Below, one piece after another: positions 5,777 through 14,816 of a stretch of DNA of 64,000 nucleotides. Every line of letters starts with the position of its first letter. The first letter of the stretch is position 1. The position numbers were made by a program, and so were the translations under genes. Below the pieces are notes generated by a model, which was not told the DNA's origin, made no database searches, and was given only the letters and a program-made list of their open reading frames with translations. The stretch covers positions 1 to 64,000 of the forward strand of contig NZ_QUOK01000004.1 of NCBI RefSeq assembly GCF_003390325.1. Reading direction: 5' to 3'. The stretch is from Rhodohalobacter sp. SW132. GTDB lineage: Bacteria > Bacteroidota > Rhodothermia > Balneolales > Balneolaceae.

Positions 5777-7108
5777 ATGACAACTAAAAGCCTTTTTCTC
5801 TCCCTGCTCTTTCTGGTTCTCGCTTTACTCCCTCTTCAAACAGTTGGCCAAACCTACAACTGGCATTCACTTGAATCTGAAGGAAATGCTACCGAACGCC
5901 ATGAAAATGCTCTTGTTCGAGCCGGTAATAAATTCATTTTACTTGGGGGGCGCGGAATGAAGCCAATTGACATTTACGATACCCAAACCCAGGAATGGAC
6001 CGAAGGTGCTCAGCCACCGTTTGAAATTCATCACATCCAGGCAGTAGAGTTAGAAGGACTCGTCTATGTTGTTGGAGCGATGAGTGGCGGATGGCCGTAT
6101 GAAACATCACTTTCACATATTCTCATTTATGATCCTGTTTTAGATAAATGGGCCATCGGACCAGAAATACCGGAAGATCGCAGACGGGGGGCTGCTGGAA
6201 CCGTTGTGTACGATGGAAAGATTTATGTCGTTTGCGGAATTATCAACGGCCATACTTCGGGATGGGTGAGTTGGCTGGATGAATTTGATCCAAAAACGAA
6301 TGAGTGGCGAACATTGCCAAATGCACCGAGATCAAGAGATCACCTTCACGCCGCCGTTGTTGATGATAAACTGGTCGTTGCCGGTGGACGACGATCCGGG
6401 TATGGCGGCGGCGGTTTTGAAACGACTGTTGCACAAACAAATGTCTTTGATTTTGATACAATGGAGTGGACTGAACTGCCCTCTCCTGAAGGTGATATCC
6501 CAACCCAGCGTGCAGGGATTGCTGCAACCGTCCATCAGGGAAATGTCGCCATAATTGGCGGTGAAAGCGGCAGCCAGGAAACAGCACACAGTGAAGTGGA
6601 GATGCTGGTTCTTTCAACTGGAAGCTGGGAATCCCTCCCCTCCTTAAATCGCGGACGACACGGCACTCAGGCCATCTTATTTGATGATATGATTGTGGTT
6701 GGAGCGGGAAGCGGAAATCGAGGCGGCGGACCTGAACTGAATTCATTTGAAATCTTTTCATCTGAAGAGAATCCTGAATTCCCCGATACACCCCTCACCA
6801 AAGCAGAACTTACCACATCAACCGAAGAAATTATTTTTACTGATGATGATTCCAGCGACAAAGAAGTCATTCTGAGTAGTCAAAACGGAAATCAGGCCAG
6901 TTTGATCCAGTATATTCAATTGGATAACACCTCCGATTTCGCACTTAATTTACCCATTGAGTTTCCGTTTGTCCTTGCGCCGGGTCAGGAGATTCCTATT
7001 GAAATATCCCGGATCAGCACTGAGACAGGAAATCCGCAGGCAACACTTTTCATCAAACCTTTGGGAAATACTGAGCCCATCAGTGTAAGCATTCGGATTA
7101 CCGATTAA
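5777..7108 (+). CDS. secreted Kelch-repeat beta-propeller protein
   Basis: 443 residues. A clear signal peptide (LFLSLLFLVLALLPLQTVGQ) is followed by about five to six Kelch blades: each has a GG pair, then a Tyr or Phe, then a Trp at the usual spacing. Examples are 'NKFILLGGRGMKPIDIYD..TQEWTEG', 'GKIYVVCGI..EFDPKTNEWRTLP', 'DKLVVAGGRRSG..DTMEWTELP' and 'GNVAIIGGESGS'. After about residue 335 the C-terminal 100 residues change to a beta-sandwich-like region with no T9SS-type tail. Kelch propellers of this kind bind ligands or sugars; the substrate is unknown. No attC site follows it, so it is probably outside the integron array, although it directly follows attC site 7. Confidence 0.85.
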   Translation: MTTKSLFLSLLFLVLALLPLQTVGQTYNWHSLESEGNATERHENALVRAGNKFILLGGRGMKPIDIYDTQTQEWTEGAQPPFEIHHIQAVELEGLVYVVGAMSGGWPYETSLSHILIYDPVLDKWAIGPEIPEDRRRGAAGTVVYDGKIYVVCGIINGHTSGWVSWLDEFDPKTNEWRTLPNAPRSRDHLHAAVVDDKLVVAGGRRSGYGGGGFETTVAQTNVFDFDTMEWTELPSPEGDIPTQRAGIAATVHQGNVAIIGGESGSQETAHSEVEMLVLSTGSWESLPSLNRGRHGTQAILFDDMIVVGAGSGNRGGGPELNSFEIFSSEENPEFPDTPLTKAELTTSTEEIIFTDDDSSDKEVILSSQNGNQASLIQYIQLDNTSDFALNLPIEFPFVLAPGQEIPIEISRISTETGNPQATLFIKPLGNTEPISVSIRITD

Positions 7109-7198
7109 ATCGGATATCTTATCATTTCTAAATGATATAAAATCAGTTTAGGTACAATCTGTTATATTGCCTGTTTAAAAAAACAAAATGAATTCGTT

Positions 7199-7465
7199 AT
7201 GAAAAGAGACACCGCATCAAGCATCATAAAATTAACCGCAATTCTTGTAGTATTTTCAGGCATGATACTATTCTCAGTCGTCTATCTTCAAGTTCTGAAT
7301 ATGAATACCATGTTTCAAGAGATGCAAGGTCAGGCGGAAATGTTTAACAGCGCTTTTTCAACTCTCGGCTGGCACGGTTATACAACTCCGATAGTCGTAA
7401 TTATTTGGGGAATAATGTTATATGTTATGAATAGACCGTTATCTTTTCTAATCGCTAAAAATTGA
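7199..7465 (+). CDS. small two-TM membrane protein, unknown
   Basis: 88 residues with a basic N-terminus (MKRDTASS), a first TM at about 9-30 (IIKLTAILVVFSGMILFSVVYL), a polar Met/Gln-rich loop (NMNTMFQEMQGQAEMFN) and a second TM at about 58-78 (YTTPIVVIIWGIMLYVMN). No family recognised. It is a stand-alone gene 90 bp after the Kelch gene on the same strand and could be co-transcribed with it. The next 800 bp contain no intact gene. Confidence 0.6.
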   Translation: MKRDTASSIIKLTAILVVFSGMILFSVVYLQVLNMNTMFQEMQGQAEMFNSAFSTLGWHGYTTPIVVIIWGIMLYVMNRPLSFLIAKN

Positions 7466-7616
7466 CATAAATAACGGCATTGCGCATAAAATCGGTTTCA
7501 ACGCAGTATTGGTCACTTTTTATAAAATTCAAAGTGTAATCCCTTATAGTAATTCTGTTTAATAAAACCCTTATTAGTGTCAAGTCAATTTTGATTTGTC
7601 GGGTTAAGGAAATAGT

Positions 7617-7647
7617 CTCATCCGTTGACTTCCCGTCATCGGATGAG
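7617..7647. repeat. 31-bp hairpin element, copy 1
   Basis: Arm CTCATCCGTTGAC (7617-7629), loop TTCCC, arm GTCATCGGATGAG (7635-7647). One mismatch interrupts a 13-bp stem. Same 13-5-13 layout and the same core (CATCCG / CGGATG) as copies 2 and 3, but with the arms in the opposite order. Confidence 0.6.
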
Positions 7648-7707
7648 TGGATAGGGCTACATGTTACTCTGTGAGCTTATGCAATGGATAATGTAAAGGT
7701 CGGACAA

Positions 7708-7738
7708 TTCACCGGATGAAACGAATTCATCCGGTGAA
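7708..7738. repeat. 31-bp hairpin element, copy 2
   Basis: Perfect 13-bp arms TTCACCGGATGAA (7708-7720) and TTCATCCGGTGAA (7726-7738) around the loop ACGAA. It ends exactly where the recognisable part of the broken higB begins. Confidence 0.75.
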
Positions 7739-7995
7739 GATTTAAAGGCTTGGTTTACTCAATCATCCCAAGCAAATCTGGGACAATGGGATAGGCAGTT
7801 TTTTTTTATAAAAAATAAATATTCACATGCCAGTTTACTTCCTGACAATCGAGTGGTTTTCAATACTATGGGCAATACCTCTAGATTAGTGGTTAAAGTT
7901 ATTTATTGTTACGAACCGGTTTTCATCCGTCTTGTTTATCCATTTTGTAGGTGCACATGCCCAATCAGAAAAAATTAGACGCAACTACAATTTAA
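7739..7995 (+). pseudogene. remnant of a HigB-family toxin gene (multiple frameshifts)
   Basis: Three frames together spell a HigB-type mRNA interferase. Frame A (7739 to about 7925) gives DLKAWFTQSSQANLGQWDRQ, then NKYSHASLLPDNRVVFNTMG, then NTSRLVVKVIYCYEPVFI. Frame B (7932 to about 7970) gives FIHFVGAHAQSEKI. A third frame gives LDATTI and a TAA at 7993-7995. These correspond in order to the LKAWY, NRVVFN.KGN.YRLVV, VYIRFVGTHAEYDKI and DATTI segments of the family. At least two frameshifts are needed and the N-terminal 20 or so residues are missing, replaced by the hairpin at 7708-7738. The gene cannot make an intact toxin. The alignment is from memory of the family, not a search. Confidence 0.6.
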
Positions 7996-8157
7996 AACGG
8001 AACTTTTTTTGCAAATTCATCCAATACATACCTGATACGAATATAAAAATGCCTTTGATGATTTTTGCTCGCATTGAAACACCCCTTCACATTCTGACGA
8101 TACTGAAGATCGGAATGCATGTATTTTATTATCAATAAGAGCAACTATGGTAATGCC

Positions 8158-8187
8158 CCTGAAGGGATGCCTTCATCAGGAGTTTTT
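8158..8187 (+). terminator. weak terminator-like hairpin upstream of the acetolactate synthase gene
   Basis: CCTGAAGG - GATG - CCTTCATCAGG forms a short stem with a 3-nt bulge and is followed by AG and five T. It could stop readthrough from the left or act as a leader structure. Support is modest. Confidence 0.35.
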
Positions 8188-8272
8188 ACAGTATTGCAGT
8201 TATTTGCAGAACTCAGATTTTAAATTAAATTATTAAGGTAATGTTCATTTTTCACTCTCATCAGTCACTCCT

Positions 8273-9913
8273 ATGAAAGCATCCGACCTGTTTGTTAAAG
8301 CCCTTGAAAATGAAGGTGTTGAATATATTTTTGCCGTTCCCGGCGAAGAAAATGTGGATCTGCTGAACTCACTGAAAGATTCTACGATAAAATTCATTGT
8401 AACACGCCACGAGCAGGGCGCTGGTTTTATGGCGGCAACGTATGGCAGGCTGACCGGCAAACCGGGAGTCTGTATGGGAACGCTCGGGCCGGGAGCTACC
8501 AACCTGGTTACTCCCGCAGCCTATGCCCAGCTGGGTGCCATGCCCATGATGATAATTACCGGCCAAAAGCCTATAAAAACCAGTAAACAGGCCCGTTTCC
8601 AAATTCTGGATGTGGTAAATATGCTACAGCCGGTCACGAAATTCACCAAACAGATTGTGAACGGAAACACCATCCCATCACTGGTACGTGAGAGTTTTCG
8701 GCTTGCAACAGAAGAGAGACCCGGGACGGTACACCTGGAACTGCCCGAAGATATTGCCCGTGAAGACACAGACAGCCATTTGTTTGAAGTGGTGGGCCAT
8801 CGGCGTCCGGATGCTGATGAAACTGCAATCAGGGAAGCTGTTAAAATGATAGAAAATGCTAAAATGCCGCTGCTTATGATTGGTGCAGGTGCCAATCGTA
8901 AGGAGACACGGGAGGCATTAACAGAATTCATTGACAGCACTGGTATCTTCTTTTTTTGTACCCAAATGGGAAAAGGGGTGATCGATGAGCGACACCCGCA
9001 ATACCTGGGTACGGCAGCACTTTCCGATGATGACTTTGTTCACCGCGCGATTGATGAAGCCGACCTGGTTATAAATGTAGGTCATGATACAGTAGAAAAA
9101 CCACCCTTTTTTATGCAAGAGAGTGGGAAAAAAGTAATCCATCTGAATTTTTTCCCCGCTGAGGTGGACGCCGTCTATTTCCCGCAGCTCAACGTTGTGG
9201 GTGATATCAGGACCTCTATTGAGCATATATGCCGTCATATTAACGAGGAGATCGAATGGGATTCCGGTTTTTTCCAGCAGATCAAGGAAGATGTTGACTC
9301 CCACCTGAGTAAGTATTTCAACGATACGCGCTTCCCGATGCTGCCTCAGCGGCTGGTCAGTATTATGCGGGACACACTTGCCGATGACGATATCATCACT
9401 CTTGATAACGGGATGTATAAAATCTGGTTTGCCCGGAACTACAAATGTTATGCGCCAAACACCCTTTTACTCGATAACGCACTGGCCAGTATGGGGGCCG
9501 GTCTGCCCTCAGCCATGCTAACAAAACTAATCAATCCCGATAAAAAAGTAGTTGCAGTCTGTGGCGACGGCGGATTTATGATGAATTCACAAGAACTGGA
9601 AACCGCTGTTCGAAACAACCTGGACCTGGTAGTGATCATTGTGAACGACAGTGCCTACGGCATGATCAAATGGAAACAGGAAGATATGGACTTCGACAAT
9701 TTTGGCCTCGATTTCAACAACCCCGATTTTGTATCCTACGCCAATAGTTACGGGGCTACAGGGCACCGGCCCGAAAGTGATGCCGAGTTCCGTGAGACCC
9801 TCAATGACTGCATGAATTCCAAGGGTGTGCACCTGATTGACTTACAGATCGATTACTCATTAAATCACTCTATTCTGAATGTGTTGATCAAAGAGAAAAC
9901 GCAAAATTTATAA
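8273..9913 (+). CDS. alsS: acetolactate synthase-like ThDP enzyme (AlsS type)
   Basis: 546 residues in the three-domain order of ThDP-dependent carboligases. The N-terminal domain carries the catalytic Glu47 in 'TRHEQGAGFMAATYGRLTGK'. The central domain includes 'LLMIGAGANRKETREAL'. The C-terminal cofactor domain has GDGGFMMNSQELETAV at about 430 and 'IIVNDSAYGMIKWKQ' about 25 residues later. Asp follows Asn there (ND rather than NN), as in catabolic AlsS. These enzymes join two pyruvates to 2-acetolactate in the cytoplasm. No regulatory small subunit, ilvC or alsD is nearby, which favours the catabolic type or a relative with another substrate. It stands alone between two copies of a 31-bp hairpin, has no obvious Shine-Dalgarno, and converges on leuS. 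Confidence 0.8.
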   Translation: MKASDLFVKALENEGVEYIFAVPGEENVDLLNSLKDSTIKFIVTRHEQGAGFMAATYGRLTGKPGVCMGTLGPGATNLVTPAAYAQLGAMPMMIITGQKPIKTSKQARFQILDVVNMLQPVTKFTKQIVNGNTIPSLVRESFRLATEERPGTVHLELPEDIAREDTDSHLFEVVGHRRPDADETAIREAVKMIENAKMPLLMIGAGANRKETREALTEFIDSTGIFFFCTQMGKGVIDERHPQYLGTAALSDDDFVHRAIDEADLVINVGHDTVEKPPFFMQESGKKVIHLNFFPAEVDAVYFPQLNVVGDIRTSIEHICRHINEEIEWDSGFFQQIKEDVDSHLSKYFNDTRFPMLPQRLVSIMRDTLADDDIITLDNGMYKIWFARNYKCYAPNTLLLDNALASMGAGLPSAMLTKLINPDKKVVAVCGDGGFMMNSQELETAVRNNLDLVVIIVNDSAYGMIKWKQEDMDFDNFGLDFNNPDFVSYANSYGATGHRPESDAEFRETLNDCMNSKGVHLIDLQIDYSLNHSILNVLIKEKTQNL

Positions 9914-10034
9914 ACGTGAGTTCGATTTTTGAATTTGTCAGATTTCACCTGAACAGATTCAGAAAGATCGGCCCAGCTGGCTGCTCCGGGAAATATCATC
10001 TCACATTCTTTGGTACAGTTATCAAACCGAATCG

Positions 10035-10065
10035 TTCATCGGATGAAGCGAATTCATCCGATGAA
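10035..10065. repeat. 31-bp hairpin element, copy 3
   Basis: Perfect 13-bp arms TTCATCGGATGAA (10035-10047) and TTCATCCGATGAA (10053-10065) around the loop GCGAA. It differs from copy 2 by a compensated C-G to T-A pair in the stem and one loop base. It begins 2 bp beyond the leuS stop codon. It lacks a T-run, so a simple terminator role is not supported. Confidence 0.75.
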
Positions 10066-10067
10066 GA

Positions 10068-12653
10068 TCATTTTACCACAAAATTTATGATCCGTTCCGG
10101 CACAAAGATCTCTTTGATGATGGTGGTTTCATCAAGATAACGCTGAATGTTTTTCTGCTCTTTGGCAAGACCCAGAACATAATTTTTATCTTTCGCTTTC
10201 TCAGCCGGCACTTCGATGTTTGCCCTGACTTTGCCATTCACCTGTACCGGGTAGCTGATGCTTTTCTCAACAAGATACGCTTCGTTCAGCTCCGGCCATG
10301 GTTCGTATGAAATAGACGAAACCTCGCTACCAAGATAGCTCCACAGCTCTTCTGCGATGTGCGGAGCAAAAGGTGAGAGCAGCTTTACAAATGGTTTTGC
10401 GATCTCCGATGGAAGTTCTTCCCACTGCTTTGCCTCGTTCACAAAAATCATAAGTGCGGAAATTGCAGTGTTAAACCGAAGGTTTTCGATGTCATCCGTA
10501 ACTTTTTTTATCGCTTCGTGAAGAACTTTCAGCTGATCGGCATTAGGCTCGGCATCCTTTGACAATAGTGACGCTTCATCCTCATCACCCACAATCAGTC
10601 GCCAGGCACGATTCAGAAAACGGTTCACCCCTTCCACTCCTTTTGTGCTCCACGGTTTTACTTGTTCCAGCGGTCCCATAAACATCTCGTAGAGCCTCAG
10701 TGAATCGGCTCCATACTGATCCACCACATCATCCGGATTGATGACGTTTCCGCGCGATTTCGACATTTTATGTGCTCTCGATTCCACCTGGAAATCAGTC
10801 CCTTTCAAAAAGAAATTCTCTCCGCGTTTTTCAACATCGGTTTCACTGACCCGCTCCCGGGTAATCTCTTCACCATCTTCAGCCTGTTCCGCTGATACAT
10901 ACGATCCGTTCTGTTTAAAAGCTGTGTATTCCATTTCTCCCAGAATCATTCCCTGGTGAACCAGTTTCTGAAACGGCTCCGGAGTAGATACAACACCGCA
11001 ATCGTATAACACTTTATGCCAGAAACGCGCATAGAGCAGGTGAAGCACCGAATGTTCCGATCCGCCAACATATAAATCTACCGGCATCCAATATTTTTCC
11101 TCATCACTCTCTACCGGGCCACCGTCAAATTCCGGGCTGATGTAACGCAGATAATACCAGCAACTTCCTGCCCATTGTGGCATCGTGTTGGTTTCGCGAA
11201 GGGCCTCTTTTCCAGTTTCCGGATCGGTGGTTTTTACCCAGTTTTCAGCTTTGGCAAGCGGCGGTTCCCCGGTTTTTGTAGGCTGATAAATATCTATTTC
11301 AGGGAGTGTAACGGGCAACTCACTTTCAGGCAGCGGTTTCGGTTTGCCATCCACGTGAATAATTGGAAAAGGCTCGCCCCAGTAGCGCTGACGCGAAAAC
11401 AGCCAGTCACGCAGCTTGTAATTTATACTCTTCTCCCCTACTCCATTCTCCTCAAGCCAATCGATAATTTTTGACTTTGCTTCGGTGATTTCCAGTCCGT
11501 TCAGAAAATCACTGTTAATTGCAATACCATCGCCCACATACGCTTCTCCTTCAAAATCTTCCGGAGGTTGTACAGTTCGGATGATCGGCAGATCAAACGT
11601 CTTTGCAAATTCCCAGTCGCGCTGGTCCTGACCCGGAACTGCCATAATAGCGCCGGTACCGTAGTGGGCCAGCACATAGTCGGCCACCCAAATTGGAATC
11701 TCTTGGTTATTCGCCGGGTTGATTGCATACGCCCCTGTAAAAACACCCGTTTTCTTTTTTGACTCTTCCTGCCGTTCCAGGTCCGATTTTAACCCCGCTT
11801 TCAGAACGTATTCTTCCACATCTTTCCGCTGCTCGGAGGTTGTGATATCACGTACCAGGTGGTGTTCCGGGGCCAAAACCATATAGGTTGCGCCAAAAAG
11901 CGTATCAGGACGAGTGGTAAATACGTTCAGCTGTTCATCGTGTTTGGCTACCTGAAACTCAATTTCCGCACCGATCGACCGGCCAATCCAGTTTCTCTGC
12001 ATCTCCTTGGTTGATTCCGGCCACTCCAGATCATCCAGCCCTTCCAGTAGTTTTTCGGCGTATTCTGTAATCTTCAGAACCCACTGACGCATCGGCTTTC
12101 GAACCACCGGAAATCCGCCCACTTCACTTTTGCCATCAATGACCTCTTCGTTGGCAAGAACAGTTCCAAGCTCTGGACACCAGTTCACCGGCGCTTCATC
12201 TTCATACGCCAACCCTTTTTCATACAGCTTCAGGAAAATCCATTGCGTCCATTTGTAGTAGTCGGGATCCGTCGTATTCACTTCCCGATCCCAGTCATAT
12301 GAAAAACCGAGCATCTGCAGCTGTTCCCGGAAAACATTTACGTTTTTTTCTGTCGTTTCTCTTGGATGTGTTCCCGTTTTAACCGCATACTGTTCAGCAG
12401 GCAGACCAAACGCATCCCAGCCAATCGGGTGAAGCACATTAAAACCATTCATTCGCTTGTAGCGGGCAAGGATATCCGTTGCCGTATATCCCTCAGGGTG
12501 GCCCACATGCAGGCCTGAACCGCTTGGATAGGGAAACATATCAAGAACATAATACTTCGGCTTGTCTGAGGCTTTTTCAGTTTTAAAAGTCTTCTGCTTC
12601 AGCCAGTGTTTCTGCCATTTCGGTTCAATTTCAGATGGATCGTATGAACTCAT
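10068..12653 (-). CDS. leuS: leucyl-tRNA synthetase
   Basis: 861 residues from the ATG at 12653 ([17 protein letters not shown]); the frame stays open 36 codons upstream, but that stretch is not typical of the family. The class I HIGH motif is HVGH at 49-52 within '[15 protein letters not shown]'. The CP1 editing domain is present ('[18 protein letters not shown]'). The KMSKS loop is at about 628 ('HKMSKSRGN'), followed by the anticodon-binding and C-terminal domains, ending 'NFVVK'. It charges tRNA-Leu in the cytoplasm and hydrolyses mischarged products. The length is normal for bacterial LeuRS. It is transcribed leftwards after aguB with about 160 bp between them, so it may have its own promoter. 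No strong ribosome binding site is visible. Confidence 0.97.
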   Translation of the reverse strand: MSSYDPSEIEPKWQKHWLKQKTFKTEKASDKPKYYVLDMFPYPSGSGLHVGHPEGYTATDILARYKRMNGFNVLHPIGWDAFGLPAEQYAVKTGTHPRETTEKNVNVFREQLQMLGFSYDWDREVNTTDPDYYKWTQWIFLKLYEKGLAYEDEAPVNWCPELGTVLANEEVIDGKSEVGGFPVVRKPMRQWVLKITEYAEKLLEGLDDLEWPESTKEMQRNWIGRSIGAEIEFQVAKHDEQLNVFTTRPDTLFGATYMVLAPEHHLVRDITTSEQRKDVEEYVLKAGLKSDLERQEESKKKTGVFTGAYAINPANNQEIPIWVADYVLAHYGTGAIMAVPGQDQRDWEFAKTFDLPIIRTVQPPEDFEGEAYVGDGIAINSDFLNGLEITEAKSKIIDWLEENGVGEKSINYKLRDWLFSRQRYWGEPFPIIHVDGKPKPLPESELPVTLPEIDIYQPTKTGEPPLAKAENWVKTTDPETGKEALRETNTMPQWAGSCWYYLRYISPEFDGGPVESDEEKYWMPVDLYVGGSEHSVLHLLYARFWHKVLYDCGVVSTPEPFQKLVHQGMILGEMEYTAFKQNGSYVSAEQAEDGEEITRERVSETDVEKRGENFFLKGTDFQVESRAHKMSKSRGNVINPDDVVDQYGADSLRLYEMFMGPLEQVKPWSTKGVEGVNRFLNRAWRLIVGDEDEASLLSKDAEPNADQLKVLHEAIKKVTDDIENLRFNTAISALMIFVNEAKQWEELPSEIAKPFVKLLSPFAPHIAEELWSYLGSEVSSISYEPWPELNEAYLVEKSISYPVQVNGKVRANIEVPAEKAKDKNYVLGLAKEQKNIQRYLDETTIIKEIFVPERIINFVVK

Positions 12654-12810
12654 GCGGTTTTTTGGGTAATTATAAATATTCGGTTTGATTTCAAGACCGT
12701 GAAGATAAGGAAAATAATAACCCGATAAAGAGAGATCACCGCTCCCGGTAGAATATCTCACATTTTACAAAATTGACATACACGTTTCTTTCGTTGATTC
12801 TTGACTTATT

Positions 12811-13674
12811 CTATCCGTCGATTCTTTTTAAAATGGAATGGTAGCTGTCAATGCGTCGATCTCTCATAAATGGCCATGTTTGCCGCTGTGGCTCAATTTG
12901 TGAAGGATCAATTTGTACGGATAAAATTTGCTCGCCCTCCCCGGCTTCGGCAAGGATATCGCCAAACGGTCCCGCTACAAACGAATTCCCCCAAAATAGT
13001 GACTTCTCTTCTCTGCCTACACGATTTACACCGGCAACATAACATCCATTTGCAATAGCGTGACTTCTCTGTATCGTTTTCCATGCATTCAAAAACTGCT
13101 GTTTTTCATCGGATGATTCAGTGTGCAGCGTTCCAATAGCGGTTGGATAGACCAGCAGATCCGCCCCTTTTAAAGCGGTTATTCGGGCCGCCTCCGGAAA
13201 CCACTGATCCCAGCAAATGAGAGTGCCTATTTTACCATAAGCAGTATCAAAAACTTTATAACCCAGGTCCCCCGGTGTGAAGTAATATTTTTCGTGAAAT
13301 CCGGGGTCTTCCGGGATATGCATCTTCCGGTAGATACCCAACAGAGATCCGTCAGCATCAATTACAGCCATAGAATTGAAATATATACCAGCCGATGCCT
13401 TTTCGAATAGGGGAACAAGCAGCACAACTGATAATTCGGCAGCTACTTTTGCCAGGTGATTGGTTGCAGGACCGGGAATGGATTCCGCAAGTTCAAAATT
13501 TTTCTGATCAACCCTTGAACAGAAATACTCCGTGTTGAATAACTCCTGCAGGCAGATCACATTTGCACCTTCTGCAGCAGCTTCCCGAATGAGAGTCTCC
13601 GTGTGTTCAAGATTCTGCTTTTTATCTGATTGAACAGCAGTTTGAATAAGTGAAAGTTTATACGCCCGGCTCAT
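12811..13674 (-). CDS. aguB: N-carbamoylputrescine amidase
   Basis: 287 residues, the usual length for the enzyme, with all three catalytic residues of the nitrilase/C-N hydrolase superfamily: Glu44 (CLQELFNTEYFC), Lys117 (YRKMHIPEDPGFHEKYYF) and Cys154 (LICWDQWFPEAAR). The YFC.....F and WDQWFPE signatures point to N-carbamoylputrescine amidase, which releases putrescine, CO2 and ammonia from N-carbamoylputrescine in the agmatine route to polyamines. The expected partner agmatine deiminase (aguA) is not in the window. A close relative acting on another carbamoyl or omega-amide substrate cannot be fully excluded. Starts MSRAYKLSLIQTAVQ; lies upstream of leuS on the same strand. Confidence 0.92.
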   Translation of the reverse strand: MSRAYKLSLIQTAVQSDKKQNLEHTETLIREAAAEGANVICLQELFNTEYFCSRVDQKNFELAESIPGPATNHLAKVAAELSVVLLVPLFEKASAGIYFNSMAVIDADGSLLGIYRKMHIPEDPGFHEKYYFTPGDLGYKVFDTAYGKIGTLICWDQWFPEAARITALKGADLLVYPTAIGTLHTESSDEKQQFLNAWKTIQRSHAIANGCYVAGVNRVGREEKSLFWGNSFVAGPFGDILAEAGEGEQILSVQIDPSQIEPQRQTWPFMRDRRIDSYHSILKRIDG

Positions 13675-13946
13675 AAGTTTTTTTGTTGATCTCTGACATG
13701 TTACCTGTTACTATCACATCAAATATAAATCAGTGAATCTACAATTCCGAAGCTGGTTTGAGCGGTAATAGTGACCTTCCATTCATGCTGCCAAAAATTT
13801 GCACAACCAACATGGTTCAGTAAACCCTCTACGCGTCTGCATACACTGTATTTTCAACAATTTTCGTCTAATAATATTTGTTCTTTTTATGAGAGCTTCA
13901 CAGTTTTTTGCTACATTGCCTTAAACTCCATAAAAACCTATTTCCC

Positions 13947-14816
13947 ATGAAGATACTTGTCCCAACCGATTTCTCTGAACTCAGCCTGAAAGCCATTCAG
14001 GCAGCAAATACCTATGCATCCATTTTTGGTGGAAAAATCTCACTTTTTAACTCGCATATACCTATCACCGAACTTGACGAACCGTATGCTCTTGGTATGA
14101 GTAACCAGGTGTACCAGGACTATGAATCGATAGAAAATTCAATTCGCGAGCGGCTTACGATTCTGTCTGAAGAAAATGTGGATGAAAAATATCGGGGCGA
14201 CCTAATTGTTCACGTTGGAAACCCGGCACAAAGTATAGTAGAAGAGGCTGAGGCATACGATCTCATCATTATGAGTACTCACGGACGAACCGGCTTTTCC
14301 CGCCTGTTACTTGGTTCAGTAGCTGAAAAAGTGCTGCGGCTTTCAAAAATTCCGGTGATGGTTGTGGAAAATGAGTCTGAAATTGGCTCTTTTAAAAATA
14401 TCCTGGTAACAACGGATTTCTCAGAGAATGCTGAAGCTGCGTTCCCTCACGCCCTGAATATTGCGAAAAAAACCGGCGGGAATGTAGATGTACTGCATAT
14501 TTTAAGCCTCGACCAGTTTGAGGAAAATGAAACCGATCCGTCTGTAAAAAAAATCCGTGAACAGCGGATGAAACTAATTGAAAAAGAGCATTTTCATGAG
14601 CTGGATGATCGGGTGAAGAGTTATACAATTGTTTCAGAAGATTCACCTCATGAGGCTATCCTGAAGTTTGTAAAGGGATCTTCATACAACCTGATCGTGA
14701 TGGCTACCGTGGGTAAAACAGGGATCAACTATATGATGATGGGAAGCACAACTGCCAATGTTGTGCGTCACGTAAAAACGGCGGTACTAAGTGTTAAACC
14801 ACCCAGCCTGGATTAG
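13947..14816 (+). CDS. tandem-domain universal stress protein (UspA family)
   Basis: 289 residues from the ATG at 13947 (MKILVPTDFSELSLKAI); a longer frame from 13908 adds 13 atypical residues. Two UspA domains are fused. The first (about 1-140) ends with the ATP-binding pattern G-x2-G-x9-G-S: 'STHGRTGFSRLLLGSVAEKV'. The second (about 145-285) begins 'NILVTTDFSENAEAA' and ends 'ATVGKTGINYMMMGSTTANV'. Both keep the glycines that bind nucleotide. Such proteins are cytoplasmic and linked to survival under starvation, energy stress or oxidative stress; the exact role is unknown. Its 3' end overlaps the oppositely oriented barrel gene by 4 bp, a tail-to-tail arrangement. Confidence 0.93.
   Translation: MKILVPTDFSELSLKAIQAANTYASIFGGKISLFNSHIPITELDEPYALGMSNQVYQDYESIENSIRERLTILSEENVDEKYRGDLIVHVGNPAQSIVEEAEAYDLIIMSTHGRTGFSRLLLGSVAEKVLRLSKIPVMVVENESEIGSFKNILVTTDFSENAEAAFPHALNIAKKTGGNVDVLHILSLDQFEENETDPSVKKIREQRMKLIEKEHFHELDDRVKSYTIVSEDSPHEAILKFVKGSSYNLIVMATVGKTGINYMMMGSTTANVVRHVKTAVLSVKPPSLD

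Larger units (their letters stand above)
7466..8272. other. 807-bp region without an intact gene
   Basis: Contains two of the three 31-bp hairpins (7617-7647, 7708-7738), a broken higB toxin remnant (7739-7995), possible remains of its antitoxin (about 8050-8135, only weak similarity to the ARIE..LF motif of HigA) and a weak terminator-like hairpin at 8158-8187. The first 150 bp show nothing I can support. Confidence 0.6.

Noticed and set aside
5934-6791. Minus-strand open frames of up to 182 codons within the Kelch gene
   Set aside because: They lie inside a clearly coding plus-strand gene, are rich in His/Arg/Gln as expected for antisense frames, and show no domain.
7469-7500. AAATAAC followed by GGCATTGCGC just after the stop of the 88-residue gene, resembling the left half of an attC site
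   Set aside because: No matching right half (GCGCAATGCC...GTTATTT) follows within several hundred bases, so it cannot be called an attC site; at most a truncated relic.
7932-8138. A 68-codon ORF in the gap before the acetolactate synthase gene
   Set aside because: Its first 15 codons belong to the broken higB, and the remainder has no gene-like features; not listed as an intact gene.
10035-10065. Hairpin just after leuS considered as an intrinsic terminator
   Set aside because: No T-run follows on the minus strand, and near-identical copies occur elsewhere without a gene end, so a repeat element is the better explanation.
13675-13946. A small RNA or gene between aguB and the universal stress protein gene
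   Set aside because: No ORF, no terminator-like hairpin and no repeat; probably just the two divergent promoters.
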